A stretch of 20,963 nucleotides of DNA from Rhodovulum sp. (GTDB lineage Bacteria > Pseudomonadota > Alphaproteobacteria > Rhodobacterales > Rhodobacteraceae): NCBI GenBank assembly GCA_020637615.1, contig JACKKC010000040.1, positions 1 through 20,963 of the forward strand. The letters are read 5' to 3'. Below the pieces are notes generated by a model. It was not told where the DNA came from, made no database searches, and worked only from the letters and a program-made list of their open reading frames with translations. The translations under genes were made by a program, and so were the position numbers. Positions within the stretch are counted from its first letter, which is position 1, and every line of letters begins with the position of its first letter. Of the stretch, positions 6,459 to 13,240 are shown one piece after another.

Positions 6459-8579
6459 TCACGCAGTGGAGGGGACCGAGCGATGCCCGCCGCTAAGCCC
6501 GGACAATGCCTGAGCGAGCGTACCAGGCTCGATCCCGCCGAAGATGAAGCCGGCCACGCGCGCCGCGGTCCGATCGGAATCAGCGACTCCGCGGGCGACG
6601 CAGCCGATTGCGACCAGCAACGGGTCGAGTCCGAGCCGGTTCGCAGCCGCGACGATGCTGTCGCGGGCGGCCAGCCTGAGCAGCGCCTTGGCGGTCTCGG
6701 CCGGCAGGCCGGAGAGATCGCCACGGACGAGCCGGTCCGACACCCCACCCCAGTCGATGCGGGCGGCGAGGACCCGGATCTCCCCCGCAGGCGACATTGC
6801 CGCCAGTTCACTCGGAGGCAGCAGCGCGCTCGACGAAGGAGGCCCGGCAGGATCGAGATCGATAAACGCACGTAGCTTCCGAGACCGTGTCGGGTGACGG
6901 AGGCGCTTGAGCCGCGCCCGGTCATGGCCGCCGGCGCCCGGCCCGGCGAAGGACCCGAACCGGCCCGCGTTCGACATGGCGGAAACCACCGTCCGGTCCG
7001 CCGTGCGTGCCGTGGGCAGTGCGACCTTGCGGAGCGCGGGGAGCCCTTCCACGGCTTCGGCAGCCTCGTCGACCAGCACCAGGCTCGTCAGGTGGGTGAC
7101 AATCCCCTCGCTCTCGGCGAGGGCGGCCACCTGACCGGCGGAGAGGAGTGGCAGACGCAATGCTGCCGCCAAGGCGCCTGCGGCACGCGCGATCGGGTGC
7201 GCCGCGGAAGGAAGCGGCTCGTCGGTCTCGCTGACGACAATCTCGGCGCCCCTTCTGGTCGCCTGCAGCCGCCGACCGTCATCGCCTGCCTCGGTCGCAG
7301 CGAACGGCAGGCGCAATCCGCCCAGGGCGGCGTCCAGGGAAGCCGCCATGTCGCTGCCGCTCGCGACGACCAGATCTCCACCGGTCAGGGCCGCAAGGTG
7401 CCCGACGCTGGCTTCGAGGCTGTCCTCCCCCACCAGCAGCACGCTGATCCGCTTGCCGCGGCCGGCGAGCGCCTGGACGTCGAGGGCGTGGCTCAGGCCG
7501 TCGGTGACCACCAGCAGGTCGCGCGCAGCCGTCTGCGCGATGACATGGGAGAGAGCCGCGCCGATCTCGGTGCCGCCGCGGGGCTCTCCGAGCCGTCCGA
7601 CAAGCCCCCGCAGCTGGTCGCGGAGCGTGGCAGTGCCAACCTCCGTCGCGCGCGCTTCTCCGACATGTCCGACCGAGGTGTCGAACTCCCAGAGGTCGAC
7701 CCGGTCCGGCGGGTTGAGCTTCGGGGCGAGCTGCGCCAGGGCGGCGACGGCCGCCTGATGCTTGCTCTGCTCTTCGACGCCGTTCTCCCGGCTGTCCATC
7801 GAGCCCGAACGATCGACCAGGATCGCGAGATCGAGGGCGTCCGCGGCGGGTCGGGCCGTCGGCGAGACCGTCATCGCGATCGTCCGGCCTTCGGCCGTGA
7901 TGCCGGCGACCGCGTGCGGCGCCACGGCGCTCATCGCGAGGTCGATCGGCGCATCGGTGCTGACGCGGGCGCGCCCGTCGACCAGGGTGCCGCCGGCGAG
8001 CGTCACCGGGCGATCGGACCGGACGACAAGTTCGGCGATCGCCGGCCCGCAACCGGTTACCAGATCGTCGGTCTCGGGCAGCGGCGTGCGGCCGTAGATC
8101 TGCCCCGCCGTCATGGGGATGCGCAGCTGCGCCTCGCCGCCGACGAACGCCAGAGTGCTCACCCATCGCGCCGTGACGGCGATCTCGGCCCCCGGCGCGA
8201 GAGGTCCCACCGACAGCATGTGCAGGCCGCGCAGCACCTCCTCGTGCAGGACGGCGGTGCGTCCGGCCGTCACGGCCACCTCGTAGGCCTCGCGAGCCTC
8301 GTCCCGGCGCCGCGCCGATGCGATCAGCAGGCGCTTGCCGATGCGCGCTTCCAGGTCGAAGAGCGTGGCATGGACCGGGACCGGGAAAGTGAGCACGGCC
8401 TCGATGCTCCGGGCCTCGTCGTTCCGGAACACCCGCCGGGTCGCGACGACGACGATCCCGCCCGCGGTGTCGACGTCGACGGCGGTCGCCACGAGCGGAA
8501 CCGGCCACCGGTCCCCGCGCCGCGACTCGAGAAAACTCGCAAGTGGATCAATCGTCGCGGCCAGGATGGGCTTCGGCAT
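6459..8579 (-). CDS. VIT and von Willebrand factor A domain protein
   Basis: The 706-aa protein begins MPKPILAATIDPLASFLESR. A VIT (inter-alpha-trypsin-inhibitor) domain occupies roughly residues 28-165, including VFRNDEARSIEAVLTFPVP and GPLAPGAEIAVTARW. A VWA domain runs from about 248 to 430, starting LDLAILVDRSGSMDS with a complete MIDAS DxSxS motif at 256-260 and ending after LLVVTDGL and GKRISVLLVGED. The remaining 270 residues look helical and lower in complexity. No signal peptide or membrane anchor is evident, so a cytosolic metal-dependent adhesion or scaffold role is likely. Its start overlaps the end of the upstream MerR gene by 32 nt, so the two are co-transcribed. The C terminus ends 17 bp from IS debris but appears complete. 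Bacterial VIT-VWA proteins are poorly characterised; no specific function is assigned. Confidence 0.9.
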   Translation of the reverse strand: MPKPILAATIDPLASFLESRRGDRWPVPLVATAVDVDTAGGIVVVATRRVFRNDEARSIEAVLTFPVPVHATLFDLEARIGKRLLIASARRRDEAREAYEVAVTAGRTAVLHEEVLRGLHMLSVGPLAPGAEIAVTARWVSTLAFVGGEAQLRIPMTAGQIYGRTPLPETDDLVTGCGPAIAELVVRSDRPVTLAGGTLVDGRARVSTDAPIDLAMSAVAPHAVAGITAEGRTIAMTVSPTARPAADALDLAILVDRSGSMDSRENGVEEQSKHQAAVAALAQLAPKLNPPDRVDLWEFDTSVGHVGEARATEVGTATLRDQLRGLVGRLGEPRGGTEIGAALSHVIAQTAARDLLVVTDGLSHALDVQALAGRGKRISVLLVGEDSLEASVGHLAALTGGDLVVASGSDMAASLDAALGGLRLPFAATEAGDDGRRLQATRRGAEIVVSETDEPLPSAAHPIARAAGALAAALRLPLLSAGQVAALAESEGIVTHLTSLVLVDEAAEAVEGLPALRKVALPTARTADRTVVSAMSNAGRFGSFAGPGAGGHDRARLKRLRHPTRSRKLRAFIDLDPAGPPSSSALLPPSELAAMSPAGEIRVLAARIDWGGVSDRLVRGDLSGLPAETAKALLRLAARDSIVAAANRLGLDPLLVAIGCVARGVADSDRTAARVAGFIFGGIEPGTLAQALSGLSGGHRSVPSTA

Positions 8580-8922
8580 GGTGCAGCTCCTTCAGAAGGT
8601 CGGACAGGATGGCATGGACGCGCGCGACCAGGGGCGCCACGGGCTGGCCGGAACCGAAGAGCTCCGGATCGATGACGAGGGTGATCCCCGGGGATACGGG
8701 GAAAGGTGCTCCTTCGTGTGCCTCGAGCAGGAGCTTGATCGCCGCGGGCGGGAAGCCGAGGTCACGAAGGCGAGCGTAGCGCAGGATGGCCGCCACATGG
8801 TCCTCGCCGTACTCGGCATTGGAGCGTCCGCCGCGCGGCGACGGCATGAAGCCCTCGGCGACAAGGTAGCGGACATGGCGCCCGGTGGCGCCGGTCCGCG
8901 CGGAGAGGTCATGGATATTCAT
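8548..8922 (-). CDS. MerR-family transcriptional regulator
   Basis: The 124-aa protein starts at ATG 8922 (MNIHDLSARTGATGRHVRYL). An upstream in-frame extension to 8970 lacks a plausible ribosome site and would cover palindromic DNA. The winged helix-turn-helix fits MerR: TGATGRHVRYLVAEGFMPSP, then the wing (GGRSNAEYGEDHVAAI) and helices LRYARLRDLGFPPAAIKLLL. The C-terminal part is short and ends in an acidic/His-containing helix (LLKELHHAEAHPGRDD) without the paired cysteines of metal sensors. It overlaps the VIT/VWA gene by 32 nt and probably controls this two-gene operon. The palindromes at 8943-9039 are candidate sites. Confidence 0.85.
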   Translation of the reverse strand: MNIHDLSARTGATGRHVRYLVAEGFMPSPRGGRSNAEYGEDHVAAILRYARLRDLGFPPAAIKLLLEAHEGAPFPVSPGITLVIDPELFGSGQPVAPLVARVHAILSDLLKELHHAEAHPGRDD

Positions 8923-8942
8923 CGGCAGCCTTTCGACAAGGC

Positions 8943-8953
8943 TTGTGTCACAA
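8943..8953. promoter_or_regulatory. Palindrome TTGTG-T-CACAA upstream of merR
   Basis: This perfect 11-bp inverted repeat lies 21 bp upstream of the merR start codon. Its left arm also belongs to a wider inverted repeat, GCTTGTG (8941-8947) with CACAAGC (8966-8972). It is a candidate operator or a leader RNA hairpin. Confidence 0.4.
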
Positions 8954-8974
8954 CCGGTGCAGCGGCACAAGCGG

Positions 8975-8997
8975 TTTCGACAAGGATACTGTCGAAA
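8975..8997. promoter_or_regulatory. Inverted repeat TTTCGACA-N7-TGTCGAAA upstream of merR
   Basis: A perfect 8-bp inverted repeat with a 7-bp spacer, about 55 bp upstream of the merR start. A third copy of the arm (TTTCGACAAGG) recurs at 8931-8941, immediately before the gene. The size and symmetry fit a MerR-type dimer site, although a spaced -35/-10 pair around it is not convincing. Confidence 0.5.
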
Positions 8998-9022
8998 TCT
9001 CGCAGAGAGCGAGAGACCACCC

Positions 9023-9039
9023 AGTTCGGCAAGCGAACT
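9023..9039. promoter_or_regulatory. Inverted repeat AGTTCG-N5-CGAACT
   Basis: A perfect 6-bp inverted repeat with a 5-bp loop, followed by a short T-rich stretch (CTCTTTTT) before the IS end at 9070. On the plus strand it could act as a weak terminator; alternatively it is another operator for the merR gene. Confidence 0.3.
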
Positions 9040-9069
9040 GTCCCTCTTTTTGCCCGGACACCCGGCTTA

Positions 9070-9893
9070 GGCAGCGTCCCCATAAAATGGTTCCCATGCT
9101 GACGTCGGTCCGATTCACTAGTCCCAAAGGGAGCAGTTGATGAACAGGCATAATTTGACCGATGCGGAGTGGGTGATTATCGAGATGCTGTTGCCGAATA
9201 GGCCCCGGGGCGTGCCGAGGGTCGACGATCGACGTGTGATCAACGGTATTATCTGGCGGTTTCGGACGGGCTGTTCCTGGCGCGATATCCTGCCCGCCTA
9301 CGGTCCCCGCACGACGCTGTGCATCCGCTTTACGCGCTGGGGCAAGGCAGGCGTTTGGCAACGGATTTTCGGCATTCTATCAGCGGGATACGAGGGAGAT
9401 ATCGTGTTGGTGGACAGCACTGCCGTGCAGGTGCGCCAGCATGGCGTTCCTTCCGAAATGGGGGCGCCGCGGGCCGCTCTCGCGGCGGCCTGACAACCAA
9501 GATCCACGCGATGGTCGAGGCGGAAGGCAGGCCGGTGCGGCTGATCCTGAAGCCCGGGCAGGCCGGAGACGCGCCGGTCGTTCCGGAGCTGCTGGCCGAC
9601 CTGCGCGCCGGCGCAACACCAATCGCCGATCGCGCCTATGACACCGACGCGATCCAGCACTCGTGGCAGAGCAGGAAGCCTGGGCCAACATCCCGCCCCG
9701 GGTGATCCGCAAGGGCAGCTTCGCCTTCAGTTCCCGGGTCTATCAGCAACGCAACCGCATCGAGCGGTTCTTCAACCGGATCAAGAACCTCCGAGGTATC
9801 GCCACCCGATACGACAGGGCCGACGCAAACTACCTTGCCGGCGTCGCGCTCGCAGCCGTCCGCTTCTGGCGCAAATCATATGAGTCCACTGCC
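9070..9893 (+). mobile_element. Full-length IS5-family (IS427-like) insertion sequence
   Basis: Ends are the left inverted repeat GGCAGCGTCCCCATA (9070-9084) and the right repeat, which read on the minus strand is GGCAGTGGACTCATA (9893-9879); 11 of 15 positions match. TA dinucleotides flank both sides (9068-9069, 9894-9895), consistent with a TA target duplication. The element is 824 bp, normal for the group, and holds one transposase in orfA/orfB format. The right side has landed in a serine-recombinase fragment whose continuation is not present to the left, so the locus has been rearranged since insertion. Confidence 0.88.
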
Positions 9894-9896
9894 TAG
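9140..9896 (+). pseudogene. IS5-family transposase (orfA + orfB), frameshifted
   Basis: OrfA runs from ATG 9140 to 9493: MNRHNLTDAEWVIIEMLLPN, then RRVINGIIWRFRTGCSWRDI, then DIVLVDSTAVQVRQHG, which carries the first DDE aspartate (VDST). OrfB continues in the -1 frame (RSRGGLTTKIHAMVEAEGRP, DRAYDTDAI with the second aspartate). The orfA/orfB -1 shift is usual for the group and may be programmed. A second shift near 9657, equal to loss of one base, moves the reading to the third frame (VAEQEAWANIPPRVIRKGSF, then RNRIERFFNRIKNLRGIATRYD with the catalytic Glu). This second break is not part of the normal design, so the element is probably immobile by itself. The last codons overlap the right terminal repeat. 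Confidence 0.82.
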
Positions 9897-10062
9897 CGCA
9901 ACGAGGACATGCATCCGGCGCGCGCTTCAGCAGGTCCCGGCTCACGCAGGAGCGGAAGAGCCAGTTGCCTCTCTGAGTGTGCGTCGGCGACACAGCGTTA
10001 CCGCCCGGCCCAAAAACCAACCCCTTCAGCCGCGCCGGCGTCTGCCTCCGGGCCTTGCGCTG
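9896..10062 (-). pseudogene. Large serine recombinase fragment (zinc-ribbon region)
   Basis: The minus-strand reading gives QTPARLKGLVFGPGG, NAVSPTHTQR and VSRDLLKRAPDACP. This corresponds to the recombinase zinc-beta-ribbon segment (compare LKGLIFGP-G-AMSPTHTRR...YYVS...LKRG...CP in complete proteins). The catalytic serine domain would lie further right and is absent; the C-terminal coiled coil should lie left of 9893, where the IS begins, but does not resume beyond its other end. It is a remnant of a phage- or ICE-type integrase. Confidence 0.6.
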
Positions 10063-10435
10063 TTCCTCACGATACTGGACAGGGCCTATCGTCCACTCGA
10101 ATCGAGGATCCAACAGGCCCACCCTTGTGTGGCCCCGAGCCGCGCCCGCCTGAGGCGGCGCAACGGAAGCGGACGCGCCCCGGCGTCAGTCGGTGATTTC
10201 GGCAATAGTGACGTAGTTGCCTCTCAGGTAGGGCAGGCCGTCCGGGATCCCGGTCTCGCAACGGGTACAGAGGTCGTTGCACCAGCCTATCCAGCGGGCG
10301 ATGGTTGATTACCGCGAGGCAAGCGGGCTGACATTTTCAGCCGCATGTGGCTTACTTGAAATGGACCTCCCGCCACTGGTTCGGAGGCATCGAAACAGCT
10401 GGAGTCCGAAAGGCGGGATACCGAGGAGAGTTGCC
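10063..10435. other. Stretch of about 370 bp without a convincing gene
   Basis: No frame here carries a start, ribosome site and recognisable domain together. The only suggestive piece is a minus-strand segment (10287-10186) reading WCNDLCTRCETGIPDG, then YLRGNYVTIAEITD and stop. It has a CxxC pair and protein-like composition but no start codon after an upstream TAA. It may be the tail of a lost gene. The final 15 bp contain the ribosome site of the next gene. Confidence 0.4.
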
Positions 10436-11083
10436 ATGACAATCGCCGATCCGCAGAGAGTGTTTGAATTCCTGAAGGAGAATGTCGTCGGCCGGGCGGT
10501 GGTTGCGCCGCCGATCATCACGAATACCGACCGGGGACGTCTGGAATCGGCCTTCGAGGAGGACGTGATCTACAGCAACCTCTGCCGCACGGCGACCGGA
10601 TTCTCGTTCGACCTGACCAACCTGTCGCGGGGCACCCGCTACCTGCCCCGGTCCGACGGCAAGGAATATGTCGCGGAAGGAACTTACAACACGGTTCGAG
10701 TCCTGCGCTACGAGATGGCGTTGCGCCGGGCTGCCGATTTCCTGATCGGCCATGCCCGGTTCCTCTCCTCGACCAACTCGCATCCGGATCCGATGGCGGG
10801 CACGGCCTTTCTCGTGCGGATGTGGATGGAGGACGACGTGCTGCTGGTGGACGAGCGGATGAGCGGCTTCGCGGAAATGGTCTCAGCCGATGGCGGGCCG
10901 CGCCCCGTCGCCATCGACGGCGTCTACAGATACGCGGTCAAGGACGGCATCCTCGTCGTCTGCTATCAGCAGACCACATATGAGGTCGATCCCCACAGCC
11001 TGGAGCGCAAGCCGACGGGCGAGCGCTTTCCCGAACAGGTCAGCAAGGAAGCCTCCGTGCCGTCGCCGCTACTGCCGGCATGA
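10436..11083 (+). CDS. Hypothetical protein beside the YcaO operon
   Basis: The 215-aa protein starts at ATG 10436 with GAGGAG 7 nt upstream. The frame stays open further upstream, but nothing there has a ribosome site. I do not recognise the family. The N-terminal helix (DPQRVFEFLKENVVGRAVV) is followed by what looks like a mostly beta fold with alternating aromatic and charged strands: FSFDLTNLSRGTRYLP, EYVAEGTYNTVRVLRYEM, GTAFLVRMWMEDDVLLVDER, GVYRYAVKDGILVVCYQQTT. The overall pattern suggests a lipocalin- or SnoaL/NTF2-like small-molecule-binding barrel, but this is only an impression. No signal peptide or membrane segment is seen. It converges with the SagB-type dehydrogenase gene, leaving 19 bp between the stops. 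It may be part of the cluster or an independent neighbour. Confidence 0.8.
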   Translation: MTIADPQRVFEFLKENVVGRAVVAPPIITNTDRGRLESAFEEDVIYSNLCRTATGFSFDLTNLSRGTRYLPRSDGKEYVAEGTYNTVRVLRYEMALRRAADFLIGHARFLSSTNSHPDPMAGTAFLVRMWMEDDVLLVDERMSGFAEMVSADGGPRPVAIDGVYRYAVKDGILVVCYQQTTYEVDPHSLERKPTGERFPEQVSKEASVPSPLLPA

Positions 11084-11102
11084 CCGAGCTTCGGCGTCGC
11101 GC

Positions 11103-12122
11103 CTAGATCGAAGGCTCCGGTTTACGCGCGGCTGCGGGAAGGCCGAGGGCGAACTCGCCCACCACCGGATCGCTGAGGTCGGCGCCGCCGCAGGCGCGCC
11201 TGAAGGCGGCGGCCGAGGCCGCCCCCCCGAGCATGCAGCCGGCGAGGCCGAGACCTGCGGCGACCAGATGGAGCGTCTGGCAGAGTCCGCCGACTTCCTT
11301 CAGGACGAGGTCGTAGCCGAGCGGTCCGTATTTCGCGCTAGGTCCGCGGATGCGGCTCGTGATTACCAGCAGCACCGGAGGCGGGGCGCCCTCGACGCTG
11401 CGCCCGGCGCAGCCGAGCAAGGGAAGTGCCGCGGCCTCGCCCATGGCCAGGGGGATGAGGGCCGGTCCGGAGGGGTCGAAGCGGTGGATCCCCGCGGCCA
11501 GCCCTTCGACCGCCCCAACGCCCAGAACCGGATATATGTCGAGCGAATGGATCGCGCCGCCCGACGGATAAGGCCGGCTCCCGGTCGTGCCGTCCGGCCC
11601 GCGATCCGCGGCGGAGAAAGACAAGAGGCGTGCGAAGTCCGCGAGCGCGATCGGCGCGTCGGACCAGGCGCGGCAGGACGCGCGGGCCTGCAGCGCCGAC
11701 CACAGTGCGTCGGGCCGCGGCGGCGGAACCCGGATCGGGATCGGCACGGCGCCCCCGACGGCCGCCAAGCCGCCCGCGTCCGCGCGCCAGGCCGGTGGCG
11801 CGGCGGCACGGGCGGCGCGATGAAAGGCCAGCGCGGCGGCATCCCAGTGCTCGGCGGCCGCAGGCTCGGGACTGCCGGCCGGCACGAGGATGCCGGCTAG
11901 CATGAGATCCTTCATGCGCGCTTCGAGGAGGCTCGGCACCCCGAGTTCCAGAATGGCAATAACCTCCGCTACGGTCGCGGGTTCCGCGAAGGCGTGGATC
12001 AAACGCACCAAGCCAAGATCGGCCGTTTCGAGCGCGGCGCCGGATGCGGCCGAGACGATCCTGATCCTTCCCTCCGCCCAGGTCACTGAGGCGTAGCGCG
12101 AGATGACCCATCGGCGAGTCAC
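11103..12122 (-). CDS. SagB/McbC-type FMN-dependent dehydrogenase (nitroreductase fold)
   Basis: The 339-aa protein starts at GTG 12122, overlapping the radical SAM stop as GTGA. Residues 1-110 form an N-terminal helical or winged region (LETADLGLVRLIHAFAEPAT). The nitroreductase-like domain begins about 140: LWSALQARASCRAWSDAPIA, then the SagB signature RPYPSGGAIHSLDIYP (183-198), then KEVGGLCQTLHLVAAGLGL and GCMLGG near the C terminus. In TOMM/RiPP systems (McbC, SagB, TfxB) this family uses FMN to oxidise YcaO-made thiazolines or oxazolines to azoles. Its position as last gene of the TfuA-YcaO operon fits that role. Whether it oxidises azolines or a radical-SAM product here is not known. 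The gene ends tail-to-tail with the hypothetical gene at 11083. Confidence 0.9.
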   Translation of the reverse strand: MTRRWVISRYASVTWAEGRIRIVSAASGAALETADLGLVRLIHAFAEPATVAEVIAILELGVPSLLEARMKDLMLAGILVPAGSPEPAAAEHWDAAALAFHRAARAAAPPAWRADAGGLAAVGGAVPIPIRVPPPRPDALWSALQARASCRAWSDAPIALADFARLLSFSAADRGPDGTTGSRPYPSGGAIHSLDIYPVLGVGAVEGLAAGIHRFDPSGPALIPLAMGEAAALPLLGCAGRSVEGAPPPVLLVITSRIRGPSAKYGPLGYDLVLKEVGGLCQTLHLVAAGLGLAGCMLGGAASAAAFRRACGGADLSDPVVGEFALGLPAAARKPEPSI

Positions 12123-13240
12123 TGCTCCGGACCGGCCGCTTCGCCGGACAGAACGGCGGCGGCGTAGTCCGGCCGTCGCGTGATCCGCGCGCGATCGGCC
12201 ACAGTGCCGAAACGCCTGTCGATCGCCCGGGTCGCCCGGGCCCAGTCCAACATCGTGCCCGCGGCGCGCAGCTGCCCGATCACGAAATTATCGCTCCAGC
12301 GGTCGATGGCGCGCGCCCAAAGCCTCTCGAGGGGATCGTCGAGCAGACTTCCGACCGTGCCTTCATAGATCGGCATCGCGCGTACCCGGCCGTCCGGCTC
12401 GATTTGCAGCGGCGGGATGTCCATGCCTGTGGCGATCAGGTCCGGATGCATCTGGAACTTGCGGATATCCGTCACCGAAACGCGTACCCATCGCGGCGCC
12501 AGCACCTGCAGCGTGGCAAGGAAGGACGCGTCGAGCATGGCCAAAGCCTCGGCGTCGCCGATCAGTTCCGCCTCGGCGAAGCTGGTCCGGGACGCAAGTC
12601 CGGTCGGGATGACGGCACCGAAAGACAGGGTGTCGAGCGCCGGGAAGCGCGGCGCGATCTCGGTGCAGATCGAGACGATCTGGTGCCGGTTGCTGCGCAT
12701 CACGACGGTGTCGATCCCGAGTTCCGGGGCCGGCCGGCCGTGCCGCCGCGCTTCCGCCACCGCCGCGTCGAACTCCCCGAGCGCCCGGACCGCCCGGGTG
12801 AAGGCGCCGGGCCGGCCGCGGATCCGGTCGTGCACCGCGGCATCGGCGCCGTCGAGGCTGACGACGATCCCGCTGGCGAACCGCAGGAGATCGTCCATCA
12901 CCAGCCCCGGATCGAGCCAGCCGCTGGTGTAGAGGATCGTGGCGATCCCGGCATCGCGCATCCTGGCCATCACCGGCAGAAGCCCCTTCACCATCAGGGG
13001 CTCGCCACCGGAGATGACGACGGCGCGCGGCCGGCCCGCGACGATCGCCTCGGCGACGCGCGCCAATCCGTCCGCCGACAGCTGTCGCGACCTGCGCCGG
13101 CCGGATTCGGAATAGCAATGCACGCATCGAAGCGGGCAGGCATAGGTGATGTCCCAGACCAGCAGCGGCGGCGACGGGATGATCTCGATGAGCCGTGGAG
13201 GGTCGCCGGCGCTTTCCGCGCCCTCGCCCGAAGCGCTCAT
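12119..13240 (-). CDS. Radical SAM peptide-modifying enzyme
   Basis: The 373-aa protein starts at ATG 13240, overlapping the TfuA-YcaO stop as ATGA. The longer open frame to 13438 is antiphase coding sequence of that gene. The [4Fe-4S]/SAM motif CxxxCxxC is CPLRCVHC at Cys35, Cys39 and Cys42, within LVWDITYACPLRCVHCYSES. The GGEP motif follows (VVISGGEPLMVKGLLPVMAR), then the partial barrel (ILYTSGW, IVVSLDGADAAVHDRIRG). The C terminus has the layout of a twitch/SPASM entry, EPDGRVRAMPIYEGTVGSLL, but the position normally held by the first SPASM Cys is Met289. No cysteines follow, so auxiliary clusters are absent. It should generate a 5'-deoxyadenosyl radical to modify the peptide made upstream. 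The precise chemistry cannot be read from sequence. Confidence 0.9.
   Translation of the reverse strand: MSASGEGAESAGDPPRLIEIIPSPPLLVWDITYACPLRCVHCYSESGRRRSRQLSADGLARVAEAIVAGRPRAVVISGGEPLMVKGLLPVMARMRDAGIATILYTSGWLDPGLVMDDLLRFASGIVVSLDGADAAVHDRIRGRPGAFTRAVRALGEFDAAVAEARRHGRPAPELGIDTVVMRSNRHQIVSICTEIAPRFPALDTLSFGAVIPTGLASRTSFAEAELIGDAEALAMLDASFLATLQVLAPRWVRVSVTDIRKFQMHPDLIATGMDIPPLQIEPDGRVRAMPIYEGTVGSLLDDPLERLWARAIDRWSDNFVIGQLRAAGTMLDWARATRAIDRRFGTVADRARITRRPDYAAAVLSGEAAGPEQ

Noticed and set aside
6894..8675. 593-aa plus-strand open frame
   Set aside because: Antisense shadow of the VIT/VWA gene; no domain, Arg/Asp-rich.
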